A DNA stretch of 64,000 nt from contig NZ_SMFN01000014.1 in NCBI RefSeq assembly GCF_004349135.1, positions 35,308-99,307 on the forward strand. Direction: 5' to 3'. The DNA is from Flavobacterium sandaracinum. GTDB taxonomy: Bacteria > Bacteroidota > Bacteroidia > Flavobacteriales > Flavobacteriaceae. The position numbers and the translations under genes were made by a program. The notes under the pieces are model-generated. The model was not told the DNA's origin. It did not search any database and saw nothing but the letters and a program-made list of their open reading frames with translations. Below, one piece after another: positions 18,007 through 26,757 of this stretch (within the stretch, counting starts at the first letter, position 1; the number at the start of each line of letters is the position of its first letter).

Positions 18007-18519
18007 ATGAAAAAAATTATTTTATCAGCACTAATGTTAATGGGATTAGCATTTACCGCACAAGCACAAGATATTTCAAAAAATGCTATAGGTTTACGTT
18101 TTGGAAGTAACGGTGGATTTGGAACTGAACTTTCCTACCAAAGAGGATTATCTGACAACAACAGACTTGAATTAGATTTAGGTTGGAGAAACAGAAAAGA
18201 CTACAACAATGACAAGTATGATGATAATGCTATCAAATTAACAGGTTTATACCAATGGGTATGGAATATTGAAGGTGGTTTCAACTGGTACGCAGGTATT
18301 GGTGGTGGTGTAGGAAGCTACAACAGAGATTATTATGACAATAGAGATTATAATGATGGAGTCTTTGCATTTGCTGCTGGAGATATCGGTCTTGAATACA
18401 ACTTTGATTTCCCATTATTAGTTTCTATCGATTTCAGACCTGAGTTTGGTGGTAACGGAGGTTATTACAGAAATAATTACGGATCTGATGTAGCATTAGC
18501 GCTTAGATATCAATTCTAG
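18007..18519 (+). CDS. small outer-membrane beta-barrel protein
   Basis: The 170-aa protein has a signal peptide (MKKIILSALMLMGLAFTAQAQ) and alternating hydrophobic strands with many glycines and tyrosines. It ends in ALRYQF, a C-terminal aromatic residue as expected for an outer-membrane barrel. It is about the size of an eight-stranded OmpA/OmpW-like barrel. A repeated DYYDNRDYND-like loop at about 115-125 is probably surface exposed. Function is unknown. A TAAATTTG -7-like motif lies at 17980-17987. Confidence 0.75.
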   Translation: MKKIILSALMLMGLAFTAQAQDISKNAIGLRFGSNGGFGTELSYQRGLSDNNRLELDLGWRNRKDYNNDKYDDNAIKLTGLYQWVWNIEGGFNWYAGIGGGVGSYNRDYYDNRDYNDGVFAFAAGDIGLEYNFDFPLLVSIDFRPEFGGNGGYYRNNYGSDVALALRYQF

Positions 18520-18539
18520 TATTATCTAGATAATACATG

Positions 18540-18573
18540 AAAACGGCCACTAGAAATAGTGGCCGTTTTTTTT
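18540..18573. terminator. bidirectional terminator
   Basis: Perfect stem AAAACGGCCACTA / TAGTGGCCGTTTT (18540-18552, 18557-18569) with a GAAA loop and T-run. It separates the convergent outer-membrane protein gene and the PrcB-like gene, and slightly overlaps the stop codon of the latter. Confidence 0.9.
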
Positions 18574-19000
18574 ATTTAAATACAATTTCTTTTTTAGAAT
18601 TTATTTTGACTACACAAAACGGAGTGGTCAAAGATTGTGTTACCATGCTTCCAGATTCAGGATTGGTTTCTTTTACGGTTATAATTATATTTTTATCAGT
18701 TTCAACAATATTTTCAATTCCTATAGCATATCCGCCAGTTGTTTTCTCTCCCATATTCAAAATAACAAAATTAGAGTTCTGAACATCATTTGCACTAATT
18801 TTATTTTTTAAACTTTCATCATTTTGCAGCATTTTAATTTCGTTTGGCTCTGAAAGTATTTCAAAGAAACGTATAGTTGCTCCACCAGTAATTTGCTGGG
18901 TCAACACTTCGTATAATTTATTTACACCGGCACTTTTAACAGCCGTTGTGCCGCAAGAAGCGAGTGTTAAGGCAAACAGTGACACAATTGTTTTTTTCAT
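18572..19000 (-). CDS. PrcB-like small lipoprotein
   Basis: A 142-aa protein starting at ATG 19000 with a lipoprotein signal (MKKTIVSLFALTLASCGTT; Cys16). The C-terminal 60-70 residues match the PrcB_C domain: LNMGEKTTGGYAIGIENIV followed by two strands and a TPFCVVKI end. PrcB was named as a subunit of a protease complex in Treponema; in other bacteria the role is open. No protease gene is adjacent. The N-terminal part (residues 20-75) has no match that I recognise. Confidence 0.7.
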   Translation of the reverse strand: MKKTIVSLFALTLASCGTTAVKSAGVNKLYEVLTQQITGGATIRFFEILSEPNEIKMLQNDESLKNKISANDVQNSNFVILNMGEKTTGGYAIGIENIVETDKNIIITVKETNPESGSMVTQSLTTPFCVVKINSKKEIVFK

Positions 19001-19074
19001 TATTGTATTTTTTACGATGGTACCCAATATTGTTTTTTAACGTATTCCTACTACAGTTACTAAATCAGTATTCT

Positions 19075-20208
19075 TTATAAGTATTTATTGATTGCTTTTT
19101 GATACAATGTTTCGTAAAGGGGTAAAATATTTTTTATATCAAATTGTTTTGCAACAGACAATGCATTTTCTTTGAATTTTTGAAGAGTATCATCCTCTTT
19201 TAAAATTTTCAAAGCGTTTTGAGCCATCTCTTCTATATTTCCTACGTCACTTAAATAACCCGAAACACCATCAAAATTAACTTCTGGCAAACCTCCTGAA
19301 TTGCTGGAAATAACCGGAACTTTACACGCCATAGCTTCGAGAGCAGCCAAACCAAAACTTTCAGTTTCTGAAGGGAGTAAGAATAAATCCGTCAGGCATA
19401 AAATCTTGTCAATTTCATTACTGTTTCCAAAGAAAATAACCTTATCTACTATCCCTAATTCCTGACATAAATATTCTGCTTTTTCCTTTTCAGGACCATC
19501 CCCTACCATCATTAATTTAGCTGGAATCTCTTTCTGAATATTATAAAAAATCTTAATCACATCAGGAATTCGTTTTACTTTTCTAAAATTACTGATATGG
19601 GTTATAATACGCTCATTTTGCTTGGCCATAACGGAACGTTGACAAGGAATACTGGGATCGTTTGTATTTTTGTCTAATTCAATAAAATTTGGAATAACCT
19701 CAATTTCATTTTTTATATTGAACAATTCAAGAGTAGCATCTTTTAAACTTTGAGAAACCGAAGTAACAAAATCTGATTTATTAATACTGAAAGTAACCGC
19801 TGGTTTATAAAACGGATGATTGCCCACCAAAGTAATATCAGTTCCATGTAAAGTCGTAACCATTGGGATATTTATTCCCTCATCTTTTAACATTTGTTTG
19901 GCCATATAACCGGCGTAAGCATGAGGAATAGCGTAATGTACATGAAGTAATTCGATTTTATAGAGTTTAACCATGTCGACTAATTTGCTTGACAAAGCCA
20001 ATTCGTAGGGTTGATAATGGAATAATGGATATTCCGGAACATTGACTTCATGGTAATGTACATTTGGGCTCAAAAGTGCTAACCGTACAGGTTGACTGTA
20101 CGTTATAAAATGAATTTCGTGGCCGCGACGAGCCAGTTCTAGACCTAATTCTGTAGCGACAACTCCACTACCACCAAAGGTAGGGTAACAAACAATTGCA
20201 ATTTTCAT
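19075..20208 (-). CDS. bshA: N-acetyl-alpha-D-glucosaminyl L-malate synthase
   Basis: BshA joins UDP-GlcNAc and L-malate in the first step of bacillithiol synthesis. The 377-aa GT4 glycosyltransferase begins MKIAIVCYPTFGGSGVVATELG, the BshA hallmark; LHVHYAIPHA and LHGTDITLVG (donor and malate site) follow, then the GT4 C-terminal ESFGLAALEAMACKVPVISS with the catalytic Glu pair. bshB and bshC are not in the window. In the leftward run it comes after the GH3 gene, from which it is separated by the decayed P-type ATPase. Confidence 0.93.
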   Translation of the reverse strand: MKIAIVCYPTFGGSGVVATELGLELARRGHEIHFITYSQPVRLALLSPNVHYHEVNVPEYPLFHYQPYELALSSKLVDMVKLYKIELLHVHYAIPHAYAGYMAKQMLKDEGINIPMVTTLHGTDITLVGNHPFYKPAVTFSINKSDFVTSVSQSLKDATLELFNIKNEIEVIPNFIELDKNTNDPSIPCQRSVMAKQNERIITHISNFRKVKRIPDVIKIFYNIQKEIPAKLMMVGDGPEKEKAEYLCQELGIVDKVIFFGNSNEIDKILCLTDLFLLPSETESFGLAALEAMACKVPVISSNSGGLPEVNFDGVSGYLSDVGNIEEMAQNALKILKEDDTLQKFKENALSVAKQFDIKNILPLYETLYQKAINKYL

Positions 20209-20289
20209 GTATGTAATTTAATAAAACGAATTTAATAAAAATAGCAATGTGTTTTATGGAATTTTAAGTTAAATACTCTGGGTATTTGA

Positions 20290-20850
20290 AACTTCATACG
20301 TTGACAAAGTATGGCATTAAAAATTGCCAATATTACCATGCCTACATCTGCAAAATCAGGCATTTGAACCAATACCGATTTGATGTTAGATTCCGATTTT
20401 TGTGCAGCCAACGTTTGAAACAGCTCACCAATAACATAAAAAAGCATTACAGTAACTCTTTCGGTCTATTGACTAATACTAAAAGTGCCAATAGTAACAA
20501 CACACATTAGGAATAACTCTAAAAAAGCGGCAGCAGTTTTACTACTTTGAAAAGCATCTTTCAAAACTGAAAAAGAGACTGGATGATACACAATATCGTA
20601 CAATGCTATTCGAATCAAACCGTTGAACCAAGATTACGTAAAGTAAGTTTCAAACAACAAAGCAACTGATATAATAATAATGCCAACCTAACTATTGAGG
20701 GTGACAACATCATACTACGCTTAGTTTAATTTGAAAGACCGTGATCATCTCTTGAGTAATTTTAATATCACTGCCTGAGCAGCAACAATCAGTATAATTA
20801 TTTGTTCCCGTTTTACTTACTCTTAATGCGCAACAGGAATTTATGGGACT
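20290..20850 (-). pseudogene. decayed heavy-metal P-type ATPase (CadA/ZntA type)
   Basis: No intact gene lies in 20209-20982, but the minus strand holds recognisable pieces of a metal-transporting P1B ATPase in order. First comes a cysteine-rich N-terminal piece (NSCCALR ... DCCCSGSD, about 20840-20770). Then a transmembrane piece IIISVALLFETYFT and, after a stop codon, IALYDIVYHPVSFSVLKDAF. Next is FLMCVVTIGTFSISQ, an in-frame stop, and VMLFYVIGELFQTLAAQKS with SNIKSVLVQMPD (about 20447-20340). The family reads LMTIATIGAFAIGE and VMLFYxIGELFQ at these points. Several stops and at least one frameshift, and loss of the whole ATPase domain, show that it is dead. Confidence 0.75.
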
Positions 20851-20982
20851 AGCGTTATACGCGGGTTTCTTAGCAAGAATTATAGTAGATTAAGAACTCT
20901 AAAAGCACAAAATTAACCCTCAAGAATTTAGTTGAACGATTCTTTTCTAAAATTAAAGTAGATACAAAAAGACTTTTTATTT

Positions 20983-23979
20983 TTAATCTGTAATGGCTTC
21001 ATAAATTATTTTCTGAATGTCTTCTCGAATATTTGCTTTGGATAATCTGTTTTCTGCAGCAACTGGAAAAGTTCTATTGGATAAAAACACATAGACAATT
21101 TGGGTTTCAGGATCAGCCCAAGCCATTGTTCCTGTATAGCCTGTATGTCCAAAACTAGTCATCGAAGCACAACCGCACGTAGGTCCTTCAGCACCCAATT
21201 GTGGTTTATCAAAACCTACGCCTCTTCTATTTCCTACCGCACAAAAATAACAGGTATTAAAATCTTCGAATGTCTTTTCAGAAAAATAGTGCTGATTGCC
21301 ATACTTCCCTTTTTGCAGATACAGTTCCATTATTTTAGCTACGTCCATGGCATTCGAAAAAACTCCTGCATGACCTGAAACTCCTCCTTCTAAAGCAGCT
21401 GATAAATCGTTGACATACCCTTGCAAAAGTTGGCGACGGAAATACGTATCCGTTTCCGTTGGCGGAATTCTATTTTTATCAAATTTATTCAATGGATTAA
21501 AACTGGAATTATTCATTCCGAGCGAACGATAGAAATTTTCCTGAATCAAAACATCCAATGTTTTTCCTGTGGTTTTTTCTAAATAGTCTTTCAAAATCAT
21601 GAAAGTAAGATCACTGTATTTGTATTCTTTTTTTACCGAAAGCTTACTATCAACAATCATATTCATAATAGTGTCGCTAAAATCATTTCGTATGTAAAGA
21701 CTATCACCTAATTTTTTTGAGAAATTTTCTTCGGCAATTTTCCTGAAATAAAGCTCAGAAGGCGCTTTTGATTTATCCATTGTAACCTTGTAAAAAGGAA
21801 TTCCTGCTGCCAAACCTGCATAATGAGACAATAAATCTTTAAAATTGATCGTTGCTTTATTTGAATCTTTAAAAATAGGAGACATTGTCGCTAATGTAGT
21901 CTCCAAATTTATTTTTTGTTGGTCGTATTGCAACATCACATTTGGCAACGTAGCTAGAATTTTTGTTAAAGAGGCGACATCATAAATATCTGAATCTTTA
22001 ACTTTAATCGTTTTATCATAGGTATGATATCCGAATGATTTTTGATAAATAACTTTCCCTTTTCGGGCTACCAAAACCTGAATTCCAGGTGTCATTTTAG
22101 CATTAATCGCTTTATTGGCAATGCCGTCAATTTTTGATAAAATCGTTGAATTCATTCCAACATTTTCAGGAGAAGTAAATCCAAGACGATTTAGCTTTTC
22201 TGTTAGCAAACCATCATTTACTTTGAAACTATCATTGATTGAAACCGGTAATTTTCCTTTAGCTTCGATCGATCCAAAAATTAGTTCAGCAGAAACAATT
22301 TGTGCAATGGAACTATTCTGATAAGAAACAACCAATCCTTCGATATCATCAAAATTTGTAATAGGCAATAACGAATATGGTTTGGCAAAAACATTAAGAA
22401 TTACTGTATTGTTCTTAGCTAAAAAATTAATTTTATATAATTCATTTGATTTTAAATCATCATTTCTAAAAGCAACATCAGATTTATGATACCCAATAAT
22501 CACCATTGTAAAAGGCTGTAATTTAGCTTGAAGACTATCCAAATTAGTTTCTGTAAATTCAGTTACTTCAGCATATTTTTTTAAAGTTGAAACAAAAGCA
22601 TCGTTGCTATCATCGCCAATTTTTACATAAGCAATTCTTTGTTTGTCGAGATTTTTAATTGGCAAAACAGCCGAAGTATTTTTTAGAACAGTAATCGCAT
22701 TTTCATACAATTGGTATTGTAATGCATCATTTTCGACAGGATTTAAATCGTCGTATAAATTTTCTGTAACAATTGGTTTATAGACGTTCAGACCAGCTTT
22801 ATACTTGAATTTTAAAATTTTCTTTACAGAAAAAGCTAGTCGTTCGTCTGAAAATAAATTCAGAGAATATGCTAATTTAAATTTGTCAATCGCAGCAGGG
22901 ACATTTTCAGGAAACAACAAAACGTCATTTCCGGCCATAAAAGCTTCAAAGTTGATTTCGCTGGGTAATTTAAAATTACTAACGCTTTTCATATTCAAAG
23001 CATCAGTAAAAATAAGTCCTTTGAAACCTAATTCCTTCTGAAGAATATCAGTGACTACAGTATAGGAAATCGAAGAAGGAAAATTAGGTCTTGGCTCTAA
23101 ACTGGGTACGCTTAAATGTGCCACCATCACTGAAGAGAGCCCTTCATGAAACATTTTTTTGTAAGGGTAAAACTCAATATCATTTAGTCTTTCTTTTGAA
23201 GAATTAATGATTGGTAATTTTTTATGAGAATCAGTATCTGTATCGCCGTGACCTGGAAAATGTTTGCCTGTCGAAAATACACCTTGACTTTGAACCCCGT
23301 TCATAACGGCAATTGCCCGTTCTGTAACTTTGAATTTGTCTTCGCCAAAAGAACGAAAACCAATAATAGGATTTTTAGGATTTGAATTGATATCCAGCAC
23401 TGGTGCAAAATTAAACTGCATTCCCAATCGCTTACTTTGCTGTCCCATTTGAACACCAACTTTCTCTAACAATTTCAGGTCTTGGATGGCGCCAAGTGTC
23501 ATATTCCAAGGATAACGATACGTAGAGTCTAAACGCATTCCCAATCCCCATTCGGCATCACTTCCTATAAAAAGAGGGGTTTTTGATTTGGATTGAAAAC
23601 GATTAGTCAAATCAGCCTGACGAACTGGACCGCCTTGAAAGAAAATTAATCCTCCAATTTTATAATCCAAAATGAGCTTTTCAATGGCATTACTATGAAC
23701 AGAATCTTTATTGGAATAAGCAGCAACCATAAATAATTGCCCCAATTTCTCCTCTAAAGTCATTGCATTATAGAGACTGTCAACCCATCTAATTCCATCG
23801 GGAGATAAGTCAAAAAGTTTAGGAATATTACTGGTATTTATGCTGTCCAAATTTTCTATTTTGGACGGGACAGTCGATACAATTGTTTTATTCTTATTCA
23901 CTTTTGTACCAACGCAACCAGCAGCAACAAAAATAAATAAGACATAAGAAAAAACAATTTTGATGCCTATTTTTTTCAT
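20983..23979 (-). CDS. GH3 beta-N-acetylglucosaminidase fused to a beta-lactamase-fold hydrolase
   Basis: The 998-aa lipoprotein (start ATG 23979, signal MKKIGIKIVFSYVLFIFVAAGC) has two parts. The first (about 60-590) is glycoside hydrolase family 3: KHFPGHGDTDTDSH, the NagZ-type His-Asp general-acid motif, and the nucleophile Asp in FTDALNMKSV, plus a second alpha/beta GH3 domain. The second (about 610-990) is a class C beta-lactamase/penicillin-binding fold: SLTK (S-x-x-K), KYSDL in the Y-x-N position and HTGYTGT. The pairing suggests cleavage of exported or recycled muropeptides at the outer surface or in the periplasm. The gene follows the 160-aa protein after 13 bp. Confidence 0.88.
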   Translation of the reverse strand: MKKIGIKIVFSYVLFIFVAAGCVGTKVNKNKTIVSTVPSKIENLDSINTSNIPKLFDLSPDGIRWVDSLYNAMTLEEKLGQLFMVAAYSNKDSVHSNAIEKLILDYKIGGLIFFQGGPVRQADLTNRFQSKSKTPLFIGSDAEWGLGMRLDSTYRYPWNMTLGAIQDLKLLEKVGVQMGQQSKRLGMQFNFAPVLDINSNPKNPIIGFRSFGEDKFKVTERAIAVMNGVQSQGVFSTGKHFPGHGDTDTDSHKKLPIINSSKERLNDIEFYPYKKMFHEGLSSVMVAHLSVPSLEPRPNFPSSISYTVVTDILQKELGFKGLIFTDALNMKSVSNFKLPSEINFEAFMAGNDVLLFPENVPAAIDKFKLAYSLNLFSDERLAFSVKKILKFKYKAGLNVYKPIVTENLYDDLNPVENDALQYQLYENAITVLKNTSAVLPIKNLDKQRIAYVKIGDDSNDAFVSTLKKYAEVTEFTETNLDSLQAKLQPFTMVIIGYHKSDVAFRNDDLKSNELYKINFLAKNNTVILNVFAKPYSLLPITNFDDIEGLVVSYQNSSIAQIVSAELIFGSIEAKGKLPVSINDSFKVNDGLLTEKLNRLGFTSPENVGMNSTILSKIDGIANKAINAKMTPGIQVLVARKGKVIYQKSFGYHTYDKTIKVKDSDIYDVASLTKILATLPNVMLQYDQQKINLETTLATMSPIFKDSNKATINFKDLLSHYAGLAAGIPFYKVTMDKSKAPSELYFRKIAEENFSKKLGDSLYIRNDFSDTIMNMIVDSKLSVKKEYKYSDLTFMILKDYLEKTTGKTLDVLIQENFYRSLGMNNSSFNPLNKFDKNRIPPTETDTYFRRQLLQGYVNDLSAALEGGVSGHAGVFSNAMDVAKIMELYLQKGKYGNQHYFSEKTFEDFNTCYFCAVGNRRGVGFDKPQLGAEGPTCGCASMTSFGHTGYTGTMAWADPETQIVYVFLSNRTFPVAAENRLSKANIREDIQKIIYEAITD

Positions 23980-23992
23980 TGAACTGTTTTGT

Positions 23993-24475
23993 TTAAAAAA
24001 ACCTACTGTGCCAGCTGTCAATGGCTGGTACTTCCCAGGATTCATTATATTCTTCAATATTATTCACCAGATTATTGAAAACGATTGTGTTTTCCGTAAC
24101 CGCTTTATCTTTGACCATTTTCTTAAAATCAATCAAAGGCTTGTGTGCAATATGCTCTCCAAGCTTGAAAGTGACATTCATTTTATCCAATAAATCAACT
24201 GAATATTTTTGTTCTAAACTTTGGATAAATTCCACAGAGGAATCAATAGAACAACCTGTTGCAGCTTGAACATCCTGATTTACAGAAATAATAATAAATC
24301 GATTGTATTTTAATTGATACGAAGATTCTAAATTGGTTCCGTGAGCAGCCCAACCTTCAAGAAAAGTTTGCAAAGCAGTTTCTATTTCAGAAAATTCCGC
24401 ATCCGAAAATTTTCTATTCGATTGATATATCCAAATTCTGGATTCTTCAGGTAAATTTTCAAATGGAACGTACAT
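23993..24475 (-). CDS. conserved 160-aa protein of unknown function
   Basis: The 160-aa soluble protein begins MYVPFENLPEESRIWIYQSN. It has no signal peptide, no membrane segment and no Walker A or B motif. It contains a central conserved-looking stretch (FLEGWAAHGTNLESSYQLKYNRFIIISVN) and an SIDSSV segment. Flavobacterial homologues are, from memory, sometimes labelled ABC transporter ATPase; the sequence does not support that. It lies between the Fe-S protein and the GH3 fusion, all leftward and closely spaced, which suggests an operon. Confidence 0.7.
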   Translation of the reverse strand: MYVPFENLPEESRIWIYQSNRKFSDAEFSEIETALQTFLEGWAAHGTNLESSYQLKYNRFIIISVNQDVQAATGCSIDSSVEFIQSLEQKYSVDLLDKMNVTFKLGEHIAHKPLIDFKKMVKDKAVTENTIVFNNLVNNIEEYNESWEVPAIDSWHSRFF

Positions 24476-24555
24476 GGTAATTCTGAGTTATGAGTTATAA
24501 ATTTTGAATTATAAAATCAAAATTCGTAATTTTAAATTTTTAGGACACTATTGAT

Positions 24556-25347
24556 TTACAAATCCTGTGCATTAGCAATCAGTTCTGCAATATCCATCAC
24601 TTTTACATCGCCTTCCTTTTCTTTATTTTTAATTCCATCTGTCATCATGGTATTACAAAAAGGACAACCTGCAGCAATAATTTCTGGTTTTGTTTCTAAT
24701 GCGTCTTCGGTTCTTTCAATATTAACTTCTTTATTTCCAGGTTCAGCATCTTTAAACATTTGAGCACCACCTGCGCCACAACACAATCCGTTAGCTTTAG
24801 AACGCTTCATTTCTACCAATTCAGCATCCAATTTAAGGATCAACTCCCTTGGTGCTTCATATACATTATTAGCTCTGCCTAAATAGCAAGGATCATGAAA
24901 AGTAATCCGTTTTCCCTTAAATTGTCCACCTTCGATGGTCAATCTTCCATCATCTAACAAAGATTTCAAAAATTCCGTATGATGCACTACTTCATATTTA
25001 CCGCCTAATTCCGGATATTCATTTTTTAGTGTATTGAAGCAATGAGGACAAGCGGTAACAATTTTTTTTGCTTCATAAGCATTTAGAACCTCGATATTCA
25101 TCATGGCTTGCATTTGGAATAAAAATTCATTCCCAGCTCTTTTAGCAGGATCTCCGGTACAGCTTTCTTCGGTACCTAAGACTGCAAAAGGAACATTCGC
25201 TCGATTTAAAATACGAACAAATGCCTTAGTTATTTTTTTTGCTCTATCATCAAAACTTCCTGCACATCCTACCCAAAATAAAACTTCTGGTTGTTTTCCT
25301 TGAGCTAACATTTCGGCCATTGTTGGCACTATTAAATTCTCTGACAT
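24556..25347 (-). CDS. CCG-domain Fe-S protein (HdrB/LutA-like)
   Basis: The 263-aa soluble protein has two CCG-type cysteine domains as in heterodisulfide reductase subunit B and LutA/GlpC relatives. Cysteine motifs visible are GCAGSFDDRAKK near residue 29, CPHCFNTLKNEYP near 100, CCGAGG near 190 and CPFCNTMM near 230. Such domains carry unusual 4Fe-4S clusters and act in electron transfer to disulfide or quinone partners. It follows the membrane ferredoxin-like gene by 70 bp on the same strand and the two very probably form one complex. The substrate is unknown. Confidence 0.88.
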   Translation of the reverse strand: MSENLIVPTMAEMLAQGKQPEVLFWVGCAGSFDDRAKKITKAFVRILNRANVPFAVLGTEESCTGDPAKRAGNEFLFQMQAMMNIEVLNAYEAKKIVTACPHCFNTLKNEYPELGGKYEVVHHTEFLKSLLDDGRLTIEGGQFKGKRITFHDPCYLGRANNVYEAPRELILKLDAELVEMKRSKANGLCCGAGGAQMFKDAEPGNKEVNIERTEDALETKPEIIAAGCPFCNTMMTDGIKNKEKEGDVKVMDIAELIANAQDL

Positions 25348-25417
25348 AACTTATATTTTTTTTCAAATGATCAAAAAAGACCTACTTGTAAGCATTGTAA
25401 AATCCTGTTTGGACAAA

Positions 25418-26752
25418 TTAATTTTCATTCTTCCAATTCAATCTATCTTGCTGATTGTATTGCCATGGCGCTCCATTATTTTCAATATTGGTCATCATAG
25501 CATTTACAGGCATTGGGGCTGCACTTTGCTCCATTACTAGATAACGTCTCATATCCATAATAATTGAAAGTGGACTAATATTTACCGGACATTCTTCAAC
25601 ACAAGCATTACATGATGTGCATGCCCACAACTCCTCAGCTGTTATATAATCGTTTAAAAGGGTTTTGTTATCAGGAATAAAAATACCTTTATTGGCATCT
25701 ATATTTCTTCCTACTTCTTCCAATCTATCCCTTGTATCCATCATGATTTTACGTGGAGACAATTTCTTTCCTGTTATGTTTGCTGGACAAGACGACGTAC
25801 AACGACCACATTCAGTGCAGGTATAAGCATTCAATAACTGAACCCAGTTTAAATCCTGAACATCACTTGCACCAAATTTACTTGGAACTGCATTTTCATC
25901 TACTGGCACTGCTGCAAAAGGATCAGCGTTAGGATCCATCATCAATTTTACTTCTTTAGTGACAGATTCTAAATTATCAAATTGCCCTTGAGGATTCAGA
26001 TCTGCAAAATAAGTGTTAGGAAATGCCAACAGGATATGTAAATGCTTAGAAAAATATAGGTAGTTCATGAAAATTAAAATACCCACAATATGCAACCACC
26101 AGAATATCTCTGAAAGCAACATTACTAATTCATTTGACATTCCATTGAAGATAGGTTCAATAAATTGACTTACTGGAAAAAACCCTGCTTTTATGAAATG
26201 AGAAAAACCTCCTGGAACATTTTGCAAATGCAAATCAGACGCGTTCATTAACAAAAATAAAGTCATTAATACTACCTCGAAATACAAGATATAATTAGCA
26301 TCATTTTTAGGCCATCCTTTCAAGTCTGAGCTTACAAATCGTTTCAGTTTGATTGCGTTTCTTCTCGTCCAGAATACAAAAACAGCTATTAAAACTAAGA
26401 AAGCCAAAATTTCGAAAGAAGCTATAAGTACATCATACGTAGTCCCTAAAAAAGCAAAAATACGATGCGTACCAAAAAGGCCGTCGATTATAATTTCTAA
26501 CAACTCTATATTAATAACCACAAATCCTACGTAAACGATAATATGAAGTATTCCCGCAATAGGGCGTTTGACCATTTTGGATTGACCAAGAGCAATCATA
26601 GCCATATTAGTCCAACGTGCTTTTGGATTATCATAACGATTTACATCCGTTCCAAGATTAATGTTTCGTCTAATTTTTTTAACACTTGTAAAAAAATATC
26701 CAAAACCAATTACCAATAGTATGGCAAATAAAATGTTGTCTAAGTAGCTCAT
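25418..26752 (-). CDS. membrane-bound [4Fe-4S] oxidoreductase subunit (HdrE/HdrC-like fusion)
   Basis: The 444-aa protein has six or so membrane segments in the first 260 residues, like the cytochrome b-type gamma subunit of nitrate reductase or HdrE. Two ferredoxin-type cluster motifs follow in the C-terminal half: CTECGRCTSSCPAN and CTSCNACVEECPVN. It thus joins a quinone-facing membrane part and an Fe-S relay. The CCG-domain partner is the next gene. It starts 5 bp after the MlaD gene stop, an arrangement that indicates co-transcription. Electron donor and acceptor cannot be read from the sequence. Confidence 0.87.
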   Translation of the reverse strand: MSYLDNILFAILLVIGFGYFFTSVKKIRRNINLGTDVNRYDNPKARWTNMAMIALGQSKMVKRPIAGILHIIVYVGFVVINIELLEIIIDGLFGTHRIFAFLGTTYDVLIASFEILAFLVLIAVFVFWTRRNAIKLKRFVSSDLKGWPKNDANYILYFEVVLMTLFLLMNASDLHLQNVPGGFSHFIKAGFFPVSQFIEPIFNGMSNELVMLLSEIFWWLHIVGILIFMNYLYFSKHLHILLAFPNTYFADLNPQGQFDNLESVTKEVKLMMDPNADPFAAVPVDENAVPSKFGASDVQDLNWVQLLNAYTCTECGRCTSSCPANITGKKLSPRKIMMDTRDRLEEVGRNIDANKGIFIPDNKTLLNDYITAEELWACTSCNACVEECPVNISPLSIIMDMRRYLVMEQSAAPMPVNAMMTNIENNGAPWQYNQQDRLNWKNEN

Positions 26753-26757
26753 ATTTA

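Noticed and set aside
18300..18360. Repeated aromatic-Asp loop of the small outer-membrane protein as a tandem repeat locus
   Set aside because: Only two imperfect copies of a DYYDNRDYND-like stretch; too short to call a repeat array.
20286..20510. 74-aa plus-strand frame in the gap beside bshA
   Set aside because: The opposite strand has P-type ATPase remains in order, so this frame is chance.
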